Of a stretch of DNA of 64,000 nucleotides, positions 25,289 to 33,494 are shown piece after piece; position 1 is the first letter of the stretch; each line of letters starts with the position of its first letter. Position numbers and translations under genes: made by a program. The DNA comes from Romboutsia lituseburensis DSM 797 (lineage in GTDB: Bacteria > Bacillota > Clostridia > Peptostreptococcales > Peptostreptococcaceae), in assembly GCF_900103615.1 (NCBI RefSeq), contig NZ_FNGW01000006.1, positions 62,001 through 126,000 of the forward strand. The letters are read 5' to 3'. The notes below the pieces were generated by a model, which did no database searches, was not told where the DNA came from, and saw only the letters and a program-made list of their open reading frames with translations.

Positions 25289-25418
25289 ACTATTTATAAA
25301 TACTAAGTTATAGTGGTAAAATTAAAAAGAATTTTTACTGCTATAACTTAAATAATGTTAAATACTATTAAGTTACTACATAATGATATTATAATAAATT
25401 AACTAAGGTGGAAAAAAG

Positions 25419-25862
25419 ATGATACTAGTATCAGCATGCTTACTTGGAATAAATTGTAAGTATAATGGCGACAATAATAAAGATTTTAAGGTATTAGAAT
25501 ACTTAAAGGATAAAGAATTTATAATTGTATGTCCAGAGCAGTTAGGTGGTATGAGTACCCCTAGAGATCCATCTGAAATAATAAGATTAGATGGTGATGC
25601 GGTTATTAATGGAGAGACGAGCGTAATAACTAATAAAAGGTTAGATGTAACTAAAAAATTTAAGTTAGGTGCTAACGAAACTTTAAAGATAGCTAAACTA
25701 TATAATTGCAAAGAAGCAATATTAAAAGAAGGAAGTCCATCGTGTGGTTCTAACTATATATATGATGGAACATTTACAGGTAAAAAAAGAGATGGAATCG
25801 GTGTTACTACATCCTTATTAAAACATAATGGAATAAAAGTAATAAGTGAAAAGGAAATATAA
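25419..25862 (+). CDS. DUF523 protein (TudS-like, predicted Fe-S desulfidase)
   Basis: A 147-residue protein beginning ILVSACLLGINCKYNG. It has conserved CPEQLGGMSTPR and KEGSPSCGS motifs, which define DUF523. A studied member, TudS, uses three of these cysteines to hold a [4Fe-4S] cluster that removes sulfur from thiouracil. The equivalent cysteines are present (SACLLG, VCPE, SPSCG). Substrate here is not proven. It sits alone between mutS2 and argS with its own weak RBS (AAGGTGG). Confidence 0.85.
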   Translation: MILVSACLLGINCKYNGDNNKDFKVLEYLKDKEFIIVCPEQLGGMSTPRDPSEIIRLDGDAVINGETSVITNKRLDVTKKFKLGANETLKIAKLYNCKEAILKEGSPSCGSNYIYDGTFTGKKRDGIGVTTSLLKHNGIKVISEKEI

Positions 25863-25955
25863 GAAAATATAGTCAGGAAATGTAGTAAATAACTTGAAAA
25901 AACTCAGAAATTGATTTACCATAAAGTAATAAGAGGAAGAGAGAGGAGAAAATGC

Positions 25956-27656
25956 ATGCAAGATTTTAAATTATCAATAGCAGAATGCTTAAAAGAAAAG
26001 ATAGAGGACTTATCTTTTGAAGAAATAGTTGGATTAATAGAAGTACCACCAAACAAAGACATGGGAGATTTTGCATTCCCTTGTTTCAAATTAGCAAAAG
26101 TATTTAGAAAAGCTCCTAACATGATAGCAGCTGAATTATCTGAATCAATAGAAGCTAAAGGTAGTATAGCTAAGGTAATGCCAATGGGTGGATATGTTAA
26201 CTTCTTCGTTAACAAATCTCAATTAGCGGAAAGTGTTATAAAAGATGTATTAACACAAAAAGAAAACTATGGACGTAGCGATATAGGAAAAGGAGAAAAT
26301 GTTATAGTAGAATTCTCATCTCCAAACATTGCGAAGCCTTTCCACATAGGACATATAAGAACTACTGTTATAGGTAATGCTTTATACAAAATGTATGAAT
26401 CTCAAGGATACAATACAACAAGAATAAACCACTTAGGAGACTATGGAACACAGTTCGGTAAATTAATAGTTGCTTTCAAAAAGTGGGGAGATAAAAAAGC
26501 TGTAGAAGCAAGTCCAATACCAGAATTACTAAAATTATACATACAATTCCATGATGAAGCTGAAGCACATCCAGAAATGGAAGATGAAGCAAGAGCATGG
26601 TTCACTAAGTTAGAAAATGGTGACGAAGAAGCAACTGCTTTATGGCAATGGTTCAGAGATGAAAGTTTAAAGGAATTCAACAGAGTTTATGACTTATTAG
26701 ACATAGAATTTGATTCTTTAGCAGGTGAAAGTTTCTACTCAGATAAAATGCCAAGAGTAATAGATATGTTAAATGAAAAAGGTCTTTTAAAAGAGTCTAA
26801 AGGTGCTAGAATAGTAGACTTAGAAGAATACAAAATGCCACCAGCACTTATAACTAAGAATGATGGTTCAACACTTTACATGACAAGAGACTTAGCTGCT
26901 GCTATATATAGACATGAAACTTATAACTTTGATAAGTGTGTTTATGTAGTTGGTTCTCAACAAAACTTACACTTTGAGCAATGGTTTAAAGTTATAGAAC
27001 TTATGGGATTTGAATGGGCTAAAAATTTAGTTCACGTAGGATTCGGTATGGTTGCATTAGAAAATGGAACAATGTCAACAAGAAAAGGTAGAGTTGTATT
27101 CTTAGAAGATGTTCTAAAACAAGCAATAGAAAAAACTAAAGAAACAATGCTTGCTAAAAACCCTAATGCTTTAAATGTTGATGAAATAGCTAAGCAAGTA
27201 GGTGTTGGAGCGGTAGTATTCCAAGAATTATCTAACAGTAGAATAAAAGATTACACATTCTCATGGGATAGAACATTAAGCTTTGATGGAGAAACAGGAC
27301 CATATGTACAATATACTCATGCAAGATGTTGTGCAGTTTTAAGAAAAGCTAATGAAGAAGTTACTACAGATATAAATTATGAATTATTAAATGATGTTGA
27401 TAGTGCGGAAGTATTAAAAGTTATAGCATCATTCAATAAGTGTATAGTAGCTGGTTTAAGAAAGAATGAACCACATGTAATAACTAGATTTGTGTTAGAT
27501 TTAGCTCAAGCATTTAATAAGTTCTATCATGACAATTCTATATTAGTTGAAGATGCTGAATTAAGAAAAGCAAGACTTGCTTTAGTTGCAGCTACTAGAC
27601 AATCTATAGAAAATGGACTTAAGTTATTAGGAATGCATGCACCAGAAAGAATGTAA
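25956..27656 (+). CDS. argS: Arginine--tRNA ligase
   Basis: Class I synthetase, 566 residues. Visible are the N-terminal Add-1 domain, the HIGH signature in NIAKPFHIGHIRTTVIGNAL (near residue 120), the HLGDYGTQFGKL stretch, and the GTMSTRKGR region replacing KMSKS. The DALR anticodon-binding domain closes the protein (VLDLAQAFNKFYHD ... LLGMHAPERM). The frame opens upstream, but GAGAGGAG at 25941-25948 lies 7 nt from ATG 25956, giving MQDFKLSI. Followed by an unusual structured segment and a terminator. Confidence 0.96.
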   Translation: MQDFKLSIAECLKEKIEDLSFEEIVGLIEVPPNKDMGDFAFPCFKLAKVFRKAPNMIAAELSESIEAKGSIAKVMPMGGYVNFFVNKSQLAESVIKDVLTQKENYGRSDIGKGENVIVEFSSPNIAKPFHIGHIRTTVIGNALYKMYESQGYNTTRINHLGDYGTQFGKLIVAFKKWGDKKAVEASPIPELLKLYIQFHDEAEAHPEMEDEARAWFTKLENGDEEATALWQWFRDESLKEFNRVYDLLDIEFDSLAGESFYSDKMPRVIDMLNEKGLLKESKGARIVDLEEYKMPPALITKNDGSTLYMTRDLAAAIYRHETYNFDKCVYVVGSQQNLHFEQWFKVIELMGFEWAKNLVHVGFGMVALENGTMSTRKGRVVFLEDVLKQAIEKTKETMLAKNPNALNVDEIAKQVGVGAVVFQELSNSRIKDYTFSWDRTLSFDGETGPYVQYTHARCCAVLRKANEEVTTDINYELLNDVDSAEVLKVIASFNKCIVAGLRKNEPHVITRFVLDLAQAFNKFYHDNSILVEDAELRKARLALVAATRQSIENGLKLLGMHAPERM

Positions 27657-27669
27657 TAATATAAAATAA

Positions 27670-27775
27670 TACAGGGATGTCGAAAACTGATGCTTTACAT
27701 CTAAAAATGGAGTATCGTATAATTAAAGTAGATAGTAGAAAACATAATCTTTTTGTGAACTACTATCCCCCTGTA
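27670..27775 (+). ncRNA. Candidate structured RNA between argS and a hypothetical gene
   Basis: The segment closes on itself: TACAGGG (27670-27676) pairs with CCCTGTA (27769-27775). Inside, GATGCT (27689-27694) can pair with AGTATC (27711-27716), and GATAGTAG (27731-27738) pairs perfectly with CTACTATC (27760-27767). A strong terminator begins 6 nt later. It may be a 3'-UTR-derived sRNA or a leader of the next gene. No known family recognised. Confidence 0.45.
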
Positions 27776-27780
27776 TAAAC

Positions 27781-27809
27781 GACAGCTTGTAAGCTGTCTC
27801 TTTTTTTTT
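27781..27809 (+). terminator. Strong intrinsic terminator after argS region
   Basis: GACAGCTT-GT-AAGCTGTC (8-bp perfect stem) is followed by TC and nine T. Confidence 0.92.
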
Positions 27810-27887
27810 AGAAAGTCTTAAAAAAGTATATTAAATACAATAGAAGATAAAAATAATTATTATAGAGTATTACATAAGGAAGGTAAT

Positions 27888-28814
27888 ATGATGAAAGATG
27901 ATATAATCAAAAAAGCATATATAAGTGCATTTGATATCAATGATAATGGACTCAAAGACTTACTTATAATAAATACGAAATGTTTAGTTGATGATGCCAC
28001 ACAAAGATATGTTTATATAGATAATAATAGATTAAAAGATGAACTTATTTATTATAATTATTATGGCGAAAAACCTATATACAACAATATATTAAATATA
28101 TTATTGCCAATCATACTATCTAATACTAATATATTAAAAAGTGAAGAAGTAATTATAGATATGGTAAATAAGTATATTAAATACCTAAAGAGAGAAGATT
28201 ATTTATTTGAATATATATTAAGTGCAGTGGTATATAATAATGTTATTCATAAAATAATAGAAGATAAAAATATAAAATATGAAGAATTACTTCAAGATTC
28301 AAAGCAAAGAATAATTGGATTTTCTATTGAATTAGATAAAATGAATACTATAAAGTTTCAAATGGCAAGAATAAAAGCAATACAAGAGATAGACAAGTAT
28401 ATAGATTTAAAAATAGAGGATTATAATGAGGAAAAAATATTATGTAGTGTTTTAAATATACTATATGATATTTATATAGAAAATAGAGATATAGAAAATG
28501 ATGGAATTATAAGTATAAAAAAATCTATACTATCTATATTAGGAGAAGAAGAAAATCTTAATATAGACAATATAGATTTTGTGTTGTCGATGTCTGAATA
28601 CATTATCAAATTGAGAAAATATAAAATCAATAAAAAAATATATGATAAAAAAGCAGACCCACGAAGTTTAATAAAGCTTGAAACTGGAGAATCTGCACTA
28701 GACCCTATATTTAATCAAATAACAATAGTATCAAAGAATTTTAATAATAATATACTTAATATGACTATAAAAGCTAAGTCTGGTATATATGAATTGAAAT
28801 TTAGAAAATCATAA
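27888..28814 (+). CDS. Hypothetical protein, all-helical, lysine/isoleucine-rich
   Basis: I do not recognise this 308-residue product. It has no signal peptide, membrane segment or catalytic motif I can name. The sequence is rich in Ile, Lys, Asn and Asp and looks mostly helical (LLPIILSNTNILKSEEVIIDM, YLFEYILSAVVYNNVIHKII), with a C-terminal strand-like stretch LNMTIKAKSGIYELKFRKS. AAGGAAGG lies 4-7 nt before two adjacent ATGs (27888 and 27891). It is preceded by a terminator and is convergent with a 66-residue gene, so it forms its own unit. Confidence 0.7.
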   Translation: MMKDDIIKKAYISAFDINDNGLKDLLIINTKCLVDDATQRYVYIDNNRLKDELIYYNYYGEKPIYNNILNILLPIILSNTNILKSEEVIIDMVNKYIKYLKREDYLFEYILSAVVYNNVIHKIIEDKNIKYEELLQDSKQRIIGFSIELDKMNTIKFQMARIKAIQEIDKYIDLKIEDYNEEKILCSVLNILYDIYIENRDIENDGIISIKKSILSILGEEENLNIDNIDFVLSMSEYIIKLRKYKINKKIYDKKADPRSLIKLETGESALDPIFNQITIVSKNFNNNILNMTIKAKSGIYELKFRKS

Positions 28815-28818
28815 TAAT

Positions 28819-29019
28819 CTAATTATTAGTTTCTAGATACTCAACAAATTGATCTTCAGTAGTATTAGTTAAGAAACATAATTCTTTTATTATACTATTT
28901 CTAAGATCGATAAAATCGTTAAGGCCAGTATTTTCATTTGTATACTCTAGGGCCTTTACTATAAGTAATAAATCTCTTTTTGATAAAGCGTTGATAGATA
29001 CGTGATCAATTAATTCCAT
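28819..29019 (-). CDS. Small hypothetical protein (66 aa)
   Basis: Minus-strand ORF with a good RBS (AAAGGAAG, 6 nt before ATG). The sequence (MELIDHVSINALSKRDLLLI...EDQFVEYLETNN) has normal amino-acid balance and is acidic and helical. It is tail-to-tail, 4 bp apart, with the hypothetical gene at 27888-28814. It resembles small clostridial cytosolic proteins of unknown role; no family named. Coding is likely because of the RBS, composition and lack of overlap. Confidence 0.65.
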   Translation of the reverse strand: MELIDHVSINALSKRDLLLIVKALEYTNENTGLNDFIDLRNSIIKELCFLTNTTEDQFVEYLETNN

Positions 29020-29185
29020 AATAACTTCCTTTCTAAACTCAGATAAACTTATAATGCTATTATATTCTACAAAATATATGTAAATACCTTCTATTAAAGA
29101 AAATTTTGATAGGATATTACATATACTATTTTAACCTAAGACTAGGGCAAAAATATATACTAATATTTAAAAAGAGGTGAAAAAA

Positions 29186-30940
29186 TTGAAGATACTATTA
29201 ACAACTCTAAATTCAAAGTTTATTCATACAAATTTAGCCATCAGATATTTAAAAGAGTTTGTTAAGGACTTAGTTGATGTAGATTTGAAAGAATACACTA
29301 TTAATAATGATTTAGATTATATACTAAAAGATATACATAAAAATGATTATGATATGATATTATTCTCTACATACATATGGAACATTAACGATATAGTTAA
29401 ACTATGTGATAACATAAAAAAAATAAAACCAAATACAAAAATAGCTTTAGGTGGACCAGAAGTAACATACGATAGTGAAGCTGCTATGCAAAAATATAAA
29501 TTTGTAGATTATATACTATGCGGTGAAGGTGAATTAGTTTTTAGAGACTTAGTAATGTATTTACAAGGAACTAAAAAAATTAATGATGTAGAAGGCATTG
29601 TTTATAGGGACAAAAACGAAATAATTACAAACAGACCTAAAGAACTATTACAAAATTTAGATGAAATTCCTAGTCCATACGAAAATTTAGATCCTAAAGA
29701 GTATGAGAATAGAATAGTTTATTATGAAACATCTAGAGGATGTCCTTTTAATTGCCAGTATTGCTTATCATCAACTTTAAAAGGACTAAGATATTTCAGT
29801 ATAGATAGAGTAAAGAGAGATTTAAAAGCTTTAATTGATGCAAGAGTTTCTCAAATAAAGTTTATAGATAGAACATTTAATGCAAATAAAGAATTTGCAA
29901 AAGAGATAATGAACTTTTTAATGGAAAATGATAATGATTATACAACATATCATTTTGAAGTAACTGCTCATTTATTAGACGATGATATGTTAGATTTTTT
30001 ATCTGACTGTAAAGAGGGGTTATTCCAATTTGAAATAGGTGTACAAACTACTAACCAAAAAGTATTAGATGCTGTAGGTAGAAGAGATGATTTTAAAAAA
30101 TTATCTTATGTAGTTCAAAAAGTAGCATCATATAGAAATATACATCAACATTTAGATCTTATAGCAGGATTACCATATGAAGATTATACAAGCTTTGAAA
30201 AATCATTTAATGATGTTTTTAATTTAGGAATAGAACATCTGCAATTAGGATTTTTAAAGATGATAAAGGGTACAGGCATAAGAAAAACATCTAATCAGCA
30301 TGGGTACAGATATAAGGATTATCCACCATATGAAGTTTTATATAATGATTATATAAGTTATGCTGAAATACTAAAGTTAAAAGATATCGAAGAAATATTA
30401 GAAAAATACTATAATTCGAAAAACTTTGTACTATCGATGAGATATATAATTTTTAACTATTATAAAGAAAGTCCGTTTAAATTCTTTGAAGATTTTGCAA
30501 CTTACTTTGATAAAAATGGATACTTTGACATGGCACAAGGAAAAAACCAACTATATAAAATACTATTAGATTTTTATAATGATGTAATAAATAAGGATAC
30601 AGAATTGTTTAATGATATATTAAAATATGATTATATATCACTTGGAAAAACATCAAATATACCTAATTTCTTTAACAAGCTAGAGATGGAAGATTTTAAA
30701 AATAGATGTCATGTATTTTTACAAGATGAAGAAAATACAATTAAGTATTTACCACAGTTTAAAAATACACCTGCTAAGCAAATAATAAAGCATGTACACT
30801 TTGAGCCATTTAGTTTTGATATATTAAAATTAAAGGCAGACATAAATTGTAATGTCGAAAAAGTTGAAAATGTAATATTATTTGTGTATGATAATAAAAA
30901 AGTATTTGAAAAATCGAAAGCTTATACAGTTGAAATATAA
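29186..30940 (+). CDS. B12-binding-domain radical SAM protein with DUF4080 C-terminus
   Basis: Residues 1-140 form a cobalamin-binding-like Rossmann domain (ILLTTLNSKFIHTNLAIRYLKEF, IALGGPEVTYDS, YILCGEGELVF). The radical SAM core follows with the cluster motif GCPFNCQYCLSS (CxxxCxxC, near residue 190). The C-terminal ~200 residues look like DUF4080. Such proteins are B12-dependent methylases or related enzymes; the substrate is unknown. GAGGTG (29174-29179) is 6 nt from TTG 29186; a GTG at 29177 lies inside the RBS. A TPR protein follows 13 bp later, suggesting joint function. Confidence 0.88.
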   Translation: MKILLTTLNSKFIHTNLAIRYLKEFVKDLVDVDLKEYTINNDLDYILKDIHKNDYDMILFSTYIWNINDIVKLCDNIKKIKPNTKIALGGPEVTYDSEAAMQKYKFVDYILCGEGELVFRDLVMYLQGTKKINDVEGIVYRDKNEIITNRPKELLQNLDEIPSPYENLDPKEYENRIVYYETSRGCPFNCQYCLSSTLKGLRYFSIDRVKRDLKALIDARVSQIKFIDRTFNANKEFAKEIMNFLMENDNDYTTYHFEVTAHLLDDDMLDFLSDCKEGLFQFEIGVQTTNQKVLDAVGRRDDFKKLSYVVQKVASYRNIHQHLDLIAGLPYEDYTSFEKSFNDVFNLGIEHLQLGFLKMIKGTGIRKTSNQHGYRYKDYPPYEVLYNDYISYAEILKLKDIEEILEKYYNSKNFVLSMRYIIFNYYKESPFKFFEDFATYFDKNGYFDMAQGKNQLYKILLDFYNDVINKDTELFNDILKYDYISLGKTSNIPNFFNKLEMEDFKNRCHVFLQDEENTIKYLPQFKNTPAKQIIKHVHFEPFSFDILKLKADINCNVEKVENVILFVYDNKKVFEKSKAYTVEI

Positions 30941-30953
30941 AAGGAGATTTAGT

Positions 30954-32096
30954 ATGAAATTCAAAATAGAAAAATATATATTAAAAAAAGCTGAAGAGTT
31001 AGCTTTTATAAAAATAAAGCATGACGGAGAATTCAAAGTTGATGGATATGATATTCCAAAAGGCGGACTAGATGTACCTATAAAAAATGAAGTATTAGTA
31101 AAAGGTATAAAAGAGAAAACAGCTCAAGATAATATAAATGCAATGTCTATAGCTGATGCCATGGTATTTATAATTGGTATAGATAGTCAATTTAAAAATA
31201 ATGATGAATACAAAAAATTCTTAGATGCATTTTGTAGAAAAATAGATTTAGATTTAAAATCATATATGGGCTATATGTCTAAGAAGTATTTTGATATAGG
31301 TGAATATACAGATTCATTAATATACTTAAAAGCCCTAATAACTATGTATCCAGATGATATAGATGGACTATATCATTATGCTATAGTATGTCAGGAAGTA
31401 GCTAAACAATATCAAAAAGATATGGATAATAATGCAATGAATAAATTCCTATTAGATGCTTTAGAAAAATTAGAAAAAGTTATTCAATTAGAAGATGGAT
31501 TTGCACCTGCTTATTATCATTTAGGATACCATTACTATAATCAAGGTCAATATCTTAAATCTAAAGTAATATGGGAAGAAGCTTTAAAGTTAGGTCTAGA
31601 TGCAGATTTATGTGCTGAAGTTCAAGATAATATAGGTAAAATGGATTTTAAAGTTCAGTATGAAGAAGGATATAATCTAATATTCCAAGGAAAACCAGAA
31701 CAAGGATTAGAAAAACTACTACCTTTAGAAGAAGATCATCCTGATTGGTGGAACTTACTATTTATGATAGGACTAGCATATAAAGAAATGAATGAAGTAG
31801 AAGAGGCTAAAAAATATTTTGAAAAAATATTAATAATAAAACCTCATCAAGTTGATGCAATAGTAGAATTAGGTCTATGTGAAGCTGCTACATTTAATAT
31901 GGAAAAAGCTATAGAACATTTTGAAACAGCAGCAAAAATAAAAGAAGATCCTGAGATACTTTGTAATTTAGGAATGGCATATTTAAATAACGGCAATTTA
32001 GATGATGCTATTTATTATATAGAGAGAGCTTATGAATTAAATCCAGAGGATGAAATAACAGTAGCTTGTTTAAAAGAATTAGACAACTATAGATAA
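30954..32096 (+). CDS. TPR-repeat protein
   Basis: A 380-residue soluble protein. Residues 1-110 are a non-repeat N-terminal region; from ~120 on there are tetratricopeptide-like repeats (YMSKKYFDIGEYTDSLIYLKA, AYYHLGYHYYNQGQYLKSKV, MIGLAYKEMNEVEEAKKYFEK, NLGMAYLNNGNLDDAIYYIER). TPRs bind protein partners. AAAGGAG lies before ATG 30954, and the stop of the radical SAM gene is 13 bp upstream, so it may be an adaptor for that enzyme. A perfect terminator follows. Confidence 0.85.
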   Translation: MKFKIEKYILKKAEELAFIKIKHDGEFKVDGYDIPKGGLDVPIKNEVLVKGIKEKTAQDNINAMSIADAMVFIIGIDSQFKNNDEYKKFLDAFCRKIDLDLKSYMGYMSKKYFDIGEYTDSLIYLKALITMYPDDIDGLYHYAIVCQEVAKQYQKDMDNNAMNKFLLDALEKLEKVIQLEDGFAPAYYHLGYHYYNQGQYLKSKVIWEEALKLGLDADLCAEVQDNIGKMDFKVQYEEGYNLIFQGKPEQGLEKLLPLEEDHPDWWNLLFMIGLAYKEMNEVEEAKKYFEKILIIKPHQVDAIVELGLCEAATFNMEKAIEHFETAAKIKEDPEILCNLGMAYLNNGNLDDAIYYIERAYELNPEDEITVACLKELDNYR

Positions 32097-32121
32097 TTTA
32101 AATAATAGAAAGATACATTAT

Positions 32122-32153
32122 AAAAAAGACTTCTAAATTTAGAAGTCTTTTTT
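32122..32153 (+). terminator. Intrinsic terminator after the TPR gene
   Basis: GACTTCTAAA and TTTAGAAGTC make a perfect 10-bp stem, flanked by A6 and T6. Confidence 0.92.
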
Positions 32154-32203
32154 GTTATAAATATGCTATTATTTAAATAGATATAAAATGGGGGGGCATT
32201 AAT

Positions 32204-33115
32204 ATGATAAAGAATTTACAAGACATGTTAGCTAAGCTTAAGGGAAATGATAAAGTAATATTATCAGTGGCTGCAGCAGAAGATAAAGAAGTTTTGATAG
32301 CAATAAAAGATGCAGTAGAAAAAGAAATAATAAAACCTATATTAGTTGGACAAGCTGATAAGATAAAAGCTATATCTAAAGAAATAGGATTTAGTTTAGA
32401 AGGAATAGAAATAATTAATGCTGAATCAATAGAAGAAAGTGCTAAAATAGCAGTTGAATTAGTATCAAGCAAAAAAGCTGACTTTGTTATGAAAGGGTTG
32501 CTAGATACAGCAGTACTTTTAAAGTCAGTATTAAATAAAGACTATGGTCTTAGAACTGATAGTCTATTAAGTCATGTTATGATATATGAACTTGAAAGTT
32601 ATCACAAGTTGCTATTATTGACAGATGGGGGAATGAATATAGCTCCAGATTATGATCAAAAGGAAAAAATAGTTAAAAACTCTATTCAAGCTGCAAAATC
32701 TTTAGGAATGGAAACAGTAAAGGTTGCATGTTTAGCTGCAAAAGAAAAAGTAAATCCAAAAATGCAAGCTACAGTTGATGCAGATTTACTTCAGAAGGCA
32801 TGTAAAGAGGGGAAATTTGGAGAAAATGTATTAGTAGAAGGTCCTTTAGCATTTGATTTAGCTGTATCTAAAGAAGCAAGTGAAATAAAAGGATTTAAAA
32901 GTGAAGTAAGTGGAGATGCTGATATATTAGTAGTACCAACTATTGAAGTAGGAAATGGAATAGGTAAATCATTTACATATATGGCTAAGTCAAAATCTGC
33001 TGGAATAATAATGGGAGCAAAGGCACCAATTGTTTTAGTATCAAGAGCAGATAGCCATGAATCAAAATTATATTCAATTGCATATGGAGCATTGGTAGCC
33101 AAAAGTATGAAATAA
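32204..33115 (+). CDS. ptb: Phosphate butyryltransferase/acetyltransferase family enzyme
   Basis: A 303-residue phosphotransacylase converting acyl-CoA plus phosphate to acyl-phosphate plus CoA, the step before ATP formation by an acyl kinase. Family signatures include KKADFVMKGLLDTAVLLKSVL, LLLLTDGGMNIAPD and VPTIEVGNGIGKSFTYM. Length and ILSVAAAEDKEVL at the start favour Ptb over Pta, but specificity is not certain. No butyrate kinase gene adjoins it. GGGGGGG precedes the ATG. It stands alone just upstream of the Wood-Ljungdahl operon. Confidence 0.82.
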   Translation: MIKNLQDMLAKLKGNDKVILSVAAAEDKEVLIAIKDAVEKEIIKPILVGQADKIKAISKEIGFSLEGIEIINAESIEESAKIAVELVSSKKADFVMKGLLDTAVLLKSVLNKDYGLRTDSLLSHVMIYELESYHKLLLLTDGGMNIAPDYDQKEKIVKNSIQAAKSLGMETVKVACLAAKEKVNPKMQATVDADLLQKACKEGKFGENVLVEGPLAFDLAVSKEASEIKGFKSEVSGDADILVVPTIEVGNGIGKSFTYMAKSKSAGIIMGAKAPIVLVSRADSHESKLYSIAYGALVAKSMK

Positions 33116-33494
33116 TGGATTACTTTAAAAATCATATATACAAATTGGAAAATTAATACTATAATTAAAATTGAATAAGGTAAACGTTTTGACAAGGTTT
33201 TGAATGAATTTACAAAGTTAAAATAATTACAATATTTAATGACAAATACGAATGATAAAAAAATAACAAAAATACGTTATTATTAAGGATTTAATTAAAA
33301 TTTAAATATATTTTATCTTACAAATAAATTATATTTTAGTAACTAATTTTGTTAAAAAAATACTGAAATCAATATCAATTTAACAAGATTTAGTATATAA
33401 TCAAAGTAGGCAATTCATAAAAAAAGGTTTTACAATGGACATAATTTTTTATCACCTGAGGACTTAAAAATCAAGAAAAAAAGGGGATAGGAAT
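33116..33494 (+). promoter_or_regulatory. Upstream region of the Wood-Ljungdahl operon
   Basis: About 380 bp without a gene. A TATAAT at 33396-33401 is the best -10 candidate, with only a weak -35 (TATCAA at 33373-33378, 17-bp spacer), which may mean activator-dependent transcription. I see no clear terminator after ptb and no riboswitch signature. Confidence 0.45.
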
